A DNA stretch of 64,000 nt from Candidatus Aalborgicola bjergmarkensis. GTDB taxonomy: Bacteria > Pseudomonadota > Gammaproteobacteria > Burkholderiales > Burkholderiaceae_C. The position numbers were made by a program, and so were the translations under genes. The stretch is from assembly GCA_016708725.1 (NCBI GenBank), contig JADJFE010000001.1, forward strand, positions 372,001-436,000, written 5' to 3'. Shown here piece after piece: positions 35,401-42,619 of this stretch. The notes beneath the pieces are model-generated. The model saw nothing but the letters and a program-made list of their open reading frames with translations. It made no database searches and had not been told where the DNA came from. Each line of letters opens with the position of its first letter. Positions within the stretch are counted from its first letter, which is position 1.

Positions 35401-35933
35401 CGTTCCGGTCTATCGTTCTGGCGCAAGCCGCTGGGTATGTGCGGGTTGGTGCCACTGACTTGGTCGATTTTTTTCAGCCAGTCGAGTAATGCAGCCTCGG
35501 CCTTCTGGCGTTCGGCTTCCTTGATACGCTCTTGCTCTGCCTTGCGCTGGGCTTCGATGTCTTGTGGACTGGGCTGCGCAGAAAATATCTTGTCGGCCCC
35601 TGGTGCCGATGGACCGACGGTGGCGGCTTGCAGGGTCAAAGCGACGGCGTGTTTGCAGTTGAAGCCTACCGGGCAGGAGCAATCGGCCTCCCAGCTTGTA
35701 ATTCTTCCTTCGGATGTCAGGCCAAGTTCGATGGATAGCTCATAAGGGTGCGGGTGACTGCCTTGCACCGAGCCCTCGATCAACCAGTGATCCGCAATCG
35801 GTGTGATGCGCAACGCGCGCACCTTTTTCAGATCAAACAGTGTCCGGCCGCGCAAGAAAGTCCCCGAGTCGGCGAAGCGAACGAGCGACTGGGCATTGAA
35901 CCAGAATAATCTTGTAACCGTATTTTTTGACAT
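32442..35933 (-). CDS. SNF2-family DEAD/H helicase with SWIM zinc finger
   Basis: This 1163-residue HepA/RapA-like ATPase has an N-terminal SWIM finger (CSCPVGFNCKHAVAL, about residue 80), followed by a long non-conserved region. The SNF2 core begins near residue 690 with LRPYQQQGVNWLQFL, DDMGLGKTLQT (Walker A) and VLDEAQNIKN (box II). The helicase C domain carries ADTVIHYDPWWNP and ATDRAHRIGQ. Such proteins remodel protein-DNA or RNA polymerase complexes. ATG 35933 is chosen because SWIM homology begins soon after; the open frame up to 36401 would run antisense through the DUF167 gene. Confidence 0.9.
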   Translation of the reverse strand: MSKNTVTRLFWFNAQSLVRFADSGTFLRGRTLFDLKKVRALRITPIADHWLIEGSVQGSHPHPYELSIELGLTSEGRITSWEADCSCPVGFNCKHAVALTLQAATVGPSAPGADKIFSAQPSPQDIEAQRKAEQERIKEAERQKAEAALLDWLKKIDQVSGTNPHIPSGLRQNDRPERYLYLLRVVGPHTPNPRLALEAVTSYTKIKGGWSKVKPIRYPPYAGQSAYDQASPTDHEVLNMLLMLSRSSNSYNYGNVTHATLSGRMGLIALEQAASTGRMFLGDDYGNIGSQLNWGSARTLDWSWTEITTISNGAQGWALRARLRADTDAHGAGTPGNHGRLYLNTPVLYLDSERNLCGPVQVPGLSDAQLMVLLQAPLLQPAALQKHQVEVMQRLGSIPPPPLLQNLPRLEGITPRACLHIAPNPDNQNGSRGLMLARLRFDYQGHTGWWTGSGRVVRVDGPQGPVLLQRDTEAEFDAISRLVGLGLSSGEQGHFFFANSSGQQTWLRWADEDYRELRENNFDLTLDPGLDGWITHAENLDVQLQAQDGGDADSETGSDWFDLSLGMEINGQRHNVLPWLPDLIAAAANSPVDPETGQPDLPPFVYVPKPDGQGFIRLPTEPLKPWMAALLEMASDRGHDFSGDALRLSRFDAMRTTATLGAGVVWQGAQALRDMVQQLSGHVAIAPVAVPDSVQASLRPYQQQGVNWLQFLRQHGLAGILADDMGLGKTLQTLVHIQIEKDAGRLTHPALIIAPVSLMGNWQREATRFCPQLRSLVLHGKERHEAATEMDQQDIVIAPYSLLGRDRERWLEQVWHLVVLDEAQNIKNANTHAAQVVGELKTRNRLCLSGTPMENHLGEIWSLFHFLMPGFLGSQQRFTELFRKPIEKQGDTERLGQLRARVTPFMLRRTKALVASELPPKVETVMRVELVGKQADLYETIRLGMEKAVREALATKGLAKSHITILDALLKLRQVCCSPALVKLDAAQKVKSSAKLEYLMETLPEMLAEGRRILLFSQFTSMLTLIEAELAKRKIEWVKLTGQSQKRDALIEQFTSGKVNLFLISLKAGGVGLNLPQADTVIHYDPWWNPAVENQATDRAHRIGQTQSVWVVKLVAQGTIEERILALQERKAALSEAMYSGSSTRKEPLFNESDLAELLKPLG

Positions 35934-36089
35934 AAAAATGGCCGCAGGCCCCGTGTACCGTGCGAGAGCTGCTATAAAGTAGAGAGTGTTGCCGGTGTGC
36001 CAAACCACACGCAGGCAGTGTCCATCGGGCTTTGGTGTGCGATTGTAGGAAAATGCAGATTGTCTATTGACCGTTGTACCGCAATCTTT

Positions 36090-36410
36090 ATGCCACCGGA
36101 TCGTCCCCGCAATGCCACCGGCGACTCCTTTTTTGCCTGGGAAGGCGATACGCTGATTGTCAATATTCTGGGCAAACCCGCAGCCAGCAAGGATGCTATT
36201 GGCAAGGTCAAGGGGACGCAGCTCAAGGTCAGCGTCACGGCTGCGCCCAAGAATGGCCGGGCCACCGACCACATGCTGCGCTTTCTGGCGCCGCTCTTTG
36301 GCGTGAACGTGGCGGACATCGAAGTGGTGTTTGGCCAGGAAAATGTGAACAAGCAATTGCGCATCAAATCGCCCAAAAAACTGCCCGCCGTGTTCGGACA
36401 TCTACCATGA
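36090..36410 (+). CDS. DUF167 family protein (YggU-like)
   Basis: This about 106-residue small conserved protein carries the family pattern VNILGKPAASKDAIGKVKG, LKVSVTAAPKNGRATDHMLRFLAPLFGV and EVVFGQENVNKQLRI. The biochemical role of DUF167 proteins is not established. ATG 36090 fits family length, although a frame to 35997 exists. Its stop overlaps the dsbD start (ATGA), indicating coupling. It is divergent from the SNF2 gene, sharing an about 155-bp intergenic region. Confidence 0.82.
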   Translation: MPPDRPRNATGDSFFAWEGDTLIVNILGKPAASKDAIGKVKGTQLKVSVTAAPKNGRATDHMLRFLAPLFGVNVADIEVVFGQENVNKQLRIKSPKKLPAVFGHLP

Positions 36411-38659
36411 CTTATCTACCTGCACTTTCCCTGTCTCATTGGCTGCGCGCGCGCAATACTCTATTTTTCATAGCTGCACTCGCTCTATGGACGGGCGTAA
36501 ATGCCCAAAATGCCCAATTGGTGCTCAACACCGCGCAGCAGTCCAATCCTGCGGTGGTGCAGACTGCGCAGGTGCGCGCCGAGTTGCTGGCGCATGCGCC
36601 CGATGGCGTGGGGCGCGGCAAGACGGTATGGCTGGGCTTGCAGCTGGCGCACCAGCCGCATTGGCATACGTACTGGCGCAATCCGGGCGACTCCGGCTTG
36701 CCGACGACGCTGCAGTGGCAATTGCCTGCGGGCATCACAGCGGGCGACATTGCCTGGCCTCTGCCGCAGCGCATCCCCATTGGTAATCTGGCCAATTACG
36801 GCTATGAAGGGACGGTGCTGCTGCCGGTGCCATTGACCATTGCGCCGGACTTTCAGGCGCCACCCAGCGGTGTTCTGGATGTGCGCCTGGCTGCGTCGTG
36901 GCTGGTGTGCCAGCAAGAGTGTATTCCGCAAGACGGCAATTTTGTGTTGCATCTTCCCGTACAAGGCTCCACCGCACTGCACGCCGCCGACTTCGAGGCC
37001 GCACGCGCGGCAACGCCCCAGGAGCTTGCCGGTGCCACCGCCACGGTCACGGCCACGGTGGCAGGGGAGGGCGGCTTGAAACTGGTGGTGCAAGGCTTGC
37101 CCGCCAACTGGCATGGGCGCGCCTTGCAAAGCTTCCCCGAGACGGTCAATATTGCCGATCCGGTACGTGCGCCGCAAAGCGTGGATGCCGTCAGCGCCAG
37201 TACCAATACCACAGCCCTGCAGGCGGGCACGCAGGTCTGGCGTGAGGGCGTGTGGAGTGCGATGCTGCCCTTGTCGGTACAGCGCGAAACCACCGTGGAG
37301 CAGCTGCCCGTCGTGCTGGCTCTGGGTGCGCAGGGCGTGCGCGTGGTGGCGACGGTCAGCGGCACCTGGCCGGCGCTGGAGCAGCCGCCGCATCCGGGCG
37401 TTGTTGCGGCCCCTCCTGTTTCGATTGCACCGCCCGTGCGCCCGGCGGATGGCATGGCGGCTTGGTGGGTGGCGCTGGCAGCGGCGCTGCTGGGTGGTCT
37501 GATCCTGAATCTGATGCCCTGCGTGCTGCCGGTGCTGGCGATCAAGGTGCTGGGGTTCACCAGCCATGGCCGCGAGCAGCTTGCTTCGCACCGGCTCCAG
37601 GGGCTGGCCTACACGCTGGGTGTGATGCTGTCGTTTATCGGGCTGGGTGCCTTGTTGCTGGCGCTGCGTGCCGGTGGCGAGCAGCTGGGATGGGGCTTTC
37701 AGCTGCAATCTCCGGCGGTGGTGGCGGCGCTGGCGGTCTTGTTTACCCTGCTGGGCCTGAATCTGGCGGGCTTGTTCGAGATGGGGAATATCCTGCCACA
37801 CCGGCTGGCGGCACTGCAGTCGCGCCATCCGGTGGTGGATTCCTTTTTGTCCGGCGTGCTGGCGGTTGCCGTTGCCTCGCCGTGCTCGGCGCCGTTCATG
37901 GGGGCGTCTCTGGGCTATGCCGTCAGCCAGCCCGCCGGGTTGGCGCTGGGGATTTTCGCGGCGATGGGTCTGGGCCTGGCATTGCCTTTTTTGCTTGCCA
38001 GCTGGCTGCCGGGGGTGGGCAACTGGCTGCCGCGTCCTGGCATCTGGATGGACACGTTGCGCCGCTTTCTGGCGTTTCCGATGTTTGCCACGGTCATCTG
38101 GCTGGTTTGGGTGTTGGGGCATTTGAGCGGTGTGGACGGAGCTGGCGCATTGCTGGCTTTGCTTCTGGCGCTGGGCCTGCTGATCTGGTCGCTGGGTCTG
38201 AGCGGGCGCAGTCGTGTGGTGTTTGCTGTAATTTCAATAGCTGTTCTCGCACTGTTGACGGGGGCTATTGGTCCATTGGTACTAAAAATGGATACGCCGG
38301 GAACGACTGTGGCCGCCGATGGCGACTGGCAGGCCTGGTCTCCGGAGCGGGTGCAGACCGAGTTGCGTGCGGGTCGGCCCGTGTTTGTGGACTTTACCGC
38401 CGCCTGGTGCATCACCTGCCAATTTAATAAGAAAACAACGTTGAGCCGCTCCGATGTACTGGCGGATTTCCACGCCCGCCGCGTGGCGCTGCTGCGCGCC
38501 GACTGGACGCGGCGCGACCCGGCCATCACCCGTGCGCTGGAAGAATTAGGCCGCAGCGGCGTGCCGGTGTATGTGCTGTACCACAATGGCCGAGCGCCGC
38601 TGGTATTCTCCGAAATTCTGGATGCGCAAGAGTTGCGCGCCAGCCTTGCCCAACTTTAG
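36407..38659 (+). CDS. dsbD: Thiol:disulfide interchange protein (DsbD/ScsB type)
   Basis: This 750-residue inner-membrane electron carrier moves reducing power from cytoplasmic thioredoxin to the periplasm. It has a signal segment and a long periplasmic N-terminal domain of the ScsB kind with a CQQEC pair (about residues 168-172). The membrane core of about eight helices has the first redox Cys in NLMPCVLPVLAIK and a second Cys in SPCSAPFMG. A C-terminal thioredoxin-like domain carries WCITCQ (about 666-671). The start overlaps the DUF167 stop. The N-terminal domain differs from classical E. coli DsbD, so partners may include ScsC-like proteins. Confidence 0.9.
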   Translation: MTYLPALSLSHWLRARNTLFFIAALALWTGVNAQNAQLVLNTAQQSNPAVVQTAQVRAELLAHAPDGVGRGKTVWLGLQLAHQPHWHTYWRNPGDSGLPTTLQWQLPAGITAGDIAWPLPQRIPIGNLANYGYEGTVLLPVPLTIAPDFQAPPSGVLDVRLAASWLVCQQECIPQDGNFVLHLPVQGSTALHAADFEAARAATPQELAGATATVTATVAGEGGLKLVVQGLPANWHGRALQSFPETVNIADPVRAPQSVDAVSASTNTTALQAGTQVWREGVWSAMLPLSVQRETTVEQLPVVLALGAQGVRVVATVSGTWPALEQPPHPGVVAAPPVSIAPPVRPADGMAAWWVALAAALLGGLILNLMPCVLPVLAIKVLGFTSHGREQLASHRLQGLAYTLGVMLSFIGLGALLLALRAGGEQLGWGFQLQSPAVVAALAVLFTLLGLNLAGLFEMGNILPHRLAALQSRHPVVDSFLSGVLAVAVASPCSAPFMGASLGYAVSQPAGLALGIFAAMGLGLALPFLLASWLPGVGNWLPRPGIWMDTLRRFLAFPMFATVIWLVWVLGHLSGVDGAGALLALLLALGLLIWSLGLSGRSRVVFAVISIAVLALLTGAIGPLVLKMDTPGTTVAADGDWQAWSPERVQTELRAGRPVFVDFTAAWCITCQFNKKTTLSRSDVLADFHARRVALLRADWTRRDPAITRALEELGRSGVPVYVLYHNGRAPLVFSEILDAQELRASLAQL

Positions 38660-38675
38660 GAACATAGGACTCGTT

Positions 38676-39101
38676 ATGACTGAAACTACAGACACCCAAT
38701 CCGCCATTGCGCACATTCTGGACACGTACCGTACTGTGGCCGTCGTTGGCCTGTCGCCCAAACCGGAGCGTGACAGCTTTGAAGTCGCGCATTACCTGCA
38801 GTCCCAGGGCTGGCGCATCATCCCGATCAACCCCAATGCCAAAGAAATTCTGGGCGAAACAGCTTACCCCAGCCTGAGCGAAGCGGCGCGCCACCACCGC
38901 ATCGGCCTGGTTGATGTGTTTCGCAACAGCGCCGACGTGCCGCCCGTGGTTGATGAGGCCATTGCCATCGGTGCCGAGGCCGTCTGGCTGCAACTGGGCA
39001 TCACACACGATGCCGCTGCGGCCAAGGCGCGCGCTGCTGGATTGCGCGTGGTGCAGGACCGCTGCATGCTGATCGAGCACCGGCGCCACCCGCGCGCTTG
39101 A
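38676..39101 (+). CDS. CoA-binding domain protein (YccU-like)
   Basis: This 141-residue Rossmann-fold protein has the CoA-binding signature TVAVVGLSPKPERDSFEVAH, IIPINPNAKEILGE and AVWLQLGI. A conserved Cys lies in VVQDRCMLIEHRR. The family (YccU/DUF like) binds CoA, but its metabolic role is not settled. The ATG at 38676 is preceded by AGGAACATAGGA. It is 16 bp downstream of dsbD and likely co-transcribed. Confidence 0.87.
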   Translation: MTETTDTQSAIAHILDTYRTVAVVGLSPKPERDSFEVAHYLQSQGWRIIPINPNAKEILGETAYPSLSEAARHHRIGLVDVFRNSADVPPVVDEAIAIGAEAVWLQLGITHDAAAAKARAAGLRVVQDRCMLIEHRRHPRA

Positions 39102-39147
39102 CTTTGAAACACCACCGAAAGTTGCAGATCGGCTGTGACAGGTTTTC

Positions 39148-39178
39148 GTTTACATTGGAGTCATATTCCAATGTAAAC
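39148..39178. promoter_or_regulatory. 12-bp perfect inverted repeat upstream of DUF4143 ATPase (putative operator)
   Basis: GTTTACATTGGA and TCCAATGTAAAC are separated by 7 bp and end 5 bp before the ATPase ATG. The symmetry and position fit a repressor operator. Because it abuts the start codon it would also fold in the mRNA leader. The binding protein is unknown. Confidence 0.6.
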
Positions 39179-39183
39179 GCACC

Positions 39184-40410
39184 ATGTACCAGCGCACCCT
39201 TCAACAGACCATTCACACCATCAGCGAAAGCTTTCCGGTGCTCATGCTCACCGGACCCCGGCAGGTCGGCAAGACGACGCTGCTGGAGATGTGTTCTGAA
39301 GGTACGCGAACCTATGTCACGCTGGATGATCTGGAGGCACGCAGTCTGGCGCAGCGCGACCCGGCTCTGTTTTTGCAAACCTGGCAGCCACCCGTGACCA
39401 TTGACGAGATTCAGTACGCGCCGCAGTTGTTCAGTGCCATCAAGATCATTGTCGATCGCGACAAACGCAATGGCCTGTTCTGGTTGACCGGTTCCCAGAA
39501 GTTTCACCTGATGCGCGGTATCACCGAGAGCCTGGCCGGGCGGGTGGCCATTGTTGACTTGCTGGGCCTGTCACAAGCCGAACTGGGTGGCCGCGCTGCA
39601 GCTTCCCGCCCTTTTCTGCCCACCACCCACTGGATCGCTCATGCCAGGCAGACAGCGCAGGCCCAACCCAAACACCTGAAAGACATTTACCAGAGAATCT
39701 GGCTGGGATCTTATCCGCGTCTGCTTGAACAAGGTGCACGGGTGCGCGACTTGTTTTGCCGCTCCTACGTTCAGACCTACCTTGAGCGCGATGTGCAGGA
39801 TGTGCTCAAGGTGTCCGATCAGATGGCCTTTCACCGTTTCCTGGGCGCCGTGGCGGCCAGAACCGGCCAACTGCTCAACTACGCCAGCTTGGCAAGGGAT
39901 GTGGAGGTGGACAACAAGACGGTCAAATCCTGGTTGTCGATTCTCGAGACATCGGGTCTGGTCTATTTGCTGCAGCCCTACCACCGCAACCTGACCAAGC
40001 GCCTGGTCAAAACCCCAAAACTCTATTTTCTGGACACCGGGCTGGCTGCTTACCTGACCAAGTGGCCCGACGCAGACTCGCTGGAGGCCGGGAGCATGTC
40101 CGGTGCCATTCTGGAAACCTGGCTGTTTGCCGAGATACTGAAAAGCTACTGGCATAACGGTCGGGAAGCCAACCTGTTTTTCTACCGTGATACCGACCAG
40201 CGTGAAGTGGACCTGCTGATTGAGGCGGGCGACACACTGTACCCGGTGGAATTCAAAAAGACGGCATCGCCCTCACAAAACGTTGCGCGTCAGTTCACGG
40301 CGCTCGACAAATTGGGAAAGACCATCGGGCCGGGGGCCGTTATCTGCTTTGTCGAGCGCGATACACCCTTGTCAGAAGCGGTGACGGCGATTCCAGCCAG
40401 CTATTTGTAG
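39184..40410 (+). CDS. ATP-binding protein, AAA_14/DUF4143 family
   Basis: This 408-residue protein has Walker A TGPRQVGKTTLL (about residues 22-33), Walker B-like VTIDEIQYAPQLF and sensor-like FWLTGSQKFHLM. A DNA-binding-like middle follows (LLNYASLARDVEVDNKTVKSW). The C-terminal DUF4143 domain has FYRDTDQREVDLLIEAG and PVEFKKTASPS, which resembles a PD-(D/E)xK nuclease core. Such genes are widespread and mobile; their function is not established, though toxin-antitoxin-like or defence roles have been suggested. A degraded relative of the same family lies at 47000-47221. Confidence 0.87.
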   Translation: MYQRTLQQTIHTISESFPVLMLTGPRQVGKTTLLEMCSEGTRTYVTLDDLEARSLAQRDPALFLQTWQPPVTIDEIQYAPQLFSAIKIIVDRDKRNGLFWLTGSQKFHLMRGITESLAGRVAIVDLLGLSQAELGGRAAASRPFLPTTHWIAHARQTAQAQPKHLKDIYQRIWLGSYPRLLEQGARVRDLFCRSYVQTYLERDVQDVLKVSDQMAFHRFLGAVAARTGQLLNYASLARDVEVDNKTVKSWLSILETSGLVYLLQPYHRNLTKRLVKTPKLYFLDTGLAAYLTKWPDADSLEAGSMSGAILETWLFAEILKSYWHNGREANLFFYRDTDQREVDLLIEAGDTLYPVEFKKTASPSQNVARQFTALDKLGKTIGPGAVICFVERDTPLSEAVTAIPASYL

Positions 40411-40439
40411 CGCGCACGCCTGCTGCGACAATTGGGGGT

Positions 40440-41633
40440 ATGAATACCACACATACCCTCTCCCCTAATCCCACTTTCTCCGGCCTGCATAACCCCACTT
40501 TCTTGCAGGCTTGTCTACGCCACGCCACGCCCTACACGCCGCTGTGGCTGATGCGCCAGGCCGGGCGCTACCTGCCTGAGTACTGCGCCACGCGCGCCAA
40601 GGCGGGCAGCTTCATGGGCCTGGCCACCAATCCCGACTACGCCACCGAAGTCACGCTCCAGCCACTGGAGCGTTACCCGCTGGATGCGGCCATTTTGTTT
40701 TCCGACATCCTGACCGTACCCGATGCGATGGGCCTGGGGTTGTCGTTCACGCAGGGCGAAGGTCCGCGCTTTGCCCGCCCCGTGCGTAATGAGGCCGACG
40801 TGGACCGGCTGGCCGTGCCCGACATGCACAAACTGCGCTATGTGTTTGACGCCGTGGCCAGTATCCGCCGGGCATTGACGCAGGCTGACGGGCGTGGCCG
40901 TGTGCCGCTTATTGGCTTTTCCGGCAGCCCCTGGACGCTGGCTTGTTATATGGTCGAAGGCGGCGGGTCGGATGACTACCGTCTGATCAAAACCATGCTC
41001 TACAGCCGACCGGATCTGATGCACCGGATTTTGCTGATCAATGCCGATACGGTTGCCGCTTATCTGAATGCCCAGATTGACGCTGGTGCGCAGGCGGTGA
41101 TGGTATTTGACAGCTGGGGCGGGGTGCTGGCCGACAGTGCCTTCCAGTCGTTCAGCCTGGACTACACGGCGCGTGTGCTGGGGCAACTCAAACGCTTTGG
41201 TGCCAAGGGCGAGACCATTCCACGCATCGTATTTACCAAGGGCGGCGGCTTGTGGTTGCCGGAGATGGCGGCGCTGGACTGCGATGTGCTGGGGCTGGAC
41301 TGGACGGTCAATCTGGGCGTTGCCCGTGCGCTGGTGGGCGGAATCGAATATGCGCCAGGTGCCAGCGGACCAGGCAAAGCCTTGCAAGGCAATATCGACC
41401 CGAATGTGCTGTTTGCGCCACCGGCGCAGATCGTCACCGAGGCGCAGCGCGTGCTCGACAGTTTTGGCGCTCCTTACCAACGCAGTGGCACGGGTCCGAC
41501 GCATATTTTCAACCTGGGGCACGGCATCAGCCAATACACACCACCCGATCATGTGGCGGCGCTGGTCGAGGCGGTGCATAGCCACTCGCGGCGCATGCGC
41601 CAAAGCCCACTGGAAATGGCTAGCACGATTTAG
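40440..41633 (+). CDS. hemE: Uroporphyrinogen decarboxylase
   Basis: This enzyme converts uroporphyrinogen III to coproporphyrinogen III in haem biosynthesis. The 397-residue protein carries the two signatures LWLMRQAGRYLPEY (substrate-binding Arg pair) and FSDILTVPDAMG (catalytic Asp). It also has GFSGSPWTLACYMVEGGGS and the terminal FNLGHGI. The first 15 residues are a non-conserved extension; homology begins near NPTFLQACLR. It is followed by the DnaA-box-rich region and priA. Confidence 0.96.
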   Translation: MNTTHTLSPNPTFSGLHNPTFLQACLRHATPYTPLWLMRQAGRYLPEYCATRAKAGSFMGLATNPDYATEVTLQPLERYPLDAAILFSDILTVPDAMGLGLSFTQGEGPRFARPVRNEADVDRLAVPDMHKLRYVFDAVASIRRALTQADGRGRVPLIGFSGSPWTLACYMVEGGGSDDYRLIKTMLYSRPDLMHRILLINADTVAAYLNAQIDAGAQAVMVFDSWGGVLADSAFQSFSLDYTARVLGQLKRFGAKGETIPRIVFTKGGGLWLPEMAALDCDVLGLDWTVNLGVARALVGGIEYAPGASGPGKALQGNIDPNVLFAPPAQIVTEAQRVLDSFGAPYQRSGTGPTHIFNLGHGISQYTPPDHVAALVEAVHSHSRRMRQSPLEMASTI

Positions 41634-41647
41634 CTGCAAATCGCCAC

Positions 41648-42569
41648 TTATGCACAAAATTAGTGAAGCGACTCTAGCGCACCTTGTGGCCCGGTGGGTA
41701 GCTGCTATGGAAAATGATGTTTGCGTAACTGGTTGATTTTCAATGGTTTTTTATTTTGCTGGTTTTGTGGGCAGTCTAACTAAGGCCTTGATTTGCAAGG
41801 CTTTGGCGCGATTGGCGACACCTTATCAACAAAGTTATCCACAGAAATTCTGGGTTTGTCAAAAAACTTTAATAATCAATAGCTTACGAAAGAATGCCTG
41901 CTTTTTTTCCTGCGTGGAACACTGGGGCATCCTGTGCATAACAAAACCACACACTGTTGCCGCTCGTAACCCCTAGCATGATTTTTGCCAGGATTGCTTT
42001 GCTGCTGGTACTTGTGCACAAAAAAAATCAAAGAACAAAACAGGAATTTTTCCCGGACCTCGCCTTGCTATGAAAGCCGTAGCCTTCGCAAGCTATTGAT
42101 ATATATAGATTTTTTATTTTGCTGATTTTTCAGGCAGTCTAAGAAAGGCCTTGATTTGCAAGGCTTTGGCGCGATTGGCGACACCTTATCAACAAAGTTA
42201 TCCACAGAAAACCTGGGTTTTATAAAAATTGTGTGAAATCAAGTACTTAAATGACATTTGTGTGACTTTCGCGCGCTGCGCCCGTCTGGGAATCCTGTGC
42301 ATAACCAGCTAAAAGGTTTTGGTGGGCACAATGGCTACCACGTTTTGGACCAGAATCGACGCCATGGTGGTACTTATGCACAAAAAAAATGCGGTGAAAA
42401 ACACGGGTTTTTCCACTGGCGTGAATGCTGCTATGCAATCTACACCTTTTATAACGCGTTGATTCACAATGGTATTTTATTTTGCTGATTTTCTGGGCAG
42501 TCTAAGCAAAGCCTTGATTTGCAAGGCTTTGGCGCGGTTGGCGACACCTTATCAACAAAGTTATCCACA
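41648..42569. other. Tandem ~363-bp units with clustered DnaA boxes (oriC-like region)
   Basis: The 985-bp hemE-priA gap has no credible gene. It contains seven exact TTATNCACA boxes: 41648, 41835, 42198, 42374 and 42561 on plus, and 41933 and 42296 on minus. It also has three TTATCAACA sites (41823, 42186 and 42549) and one TTGTGCACA (42012). Equivalent sites recur at 363 bp (range 362-364). Each unit also holds TTGATTTGCAAGG and a T-rich tract; the AT-rich stretch at 42095-42130 could be an unwinding element. An origin or a DnaA-titration locus is inferred. Confidence 0.7.
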
Positions 42570-42619
42570 GAAATTCTGAATTTTTCATAAATTCCTTATA
42601 AATCAATGAGTTATGCTTT

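Noticed and set aside
35934..36401. N-terminal extension of the SNF2 protein
   Set aside because: The frame is open, but it runs antisense to the DUF167 gene, and recognisable homology starts after the ATG at 35933.
36074..36406. N-terminal extension of DsbD
   Set aside because: It is the +1 frame of the DUF167 gene; the ATGA overlap at 36407 gives a natural start just before the signal segment.
36485..38122. 545-residue minus-strand frame opposite dsbD
   Set aside because: Composition is dominated by Arg, Gln and His, as expected for the antisense of a GC-rich membrane protein; no domain is visible.
41743..41976. Small plus-strand ORF in the hemE-priA gap
   Set aside because: It overlaps the DnaA-box repeat unit, has no recognisable motif and the matching frames are not kept in the other repeat units.
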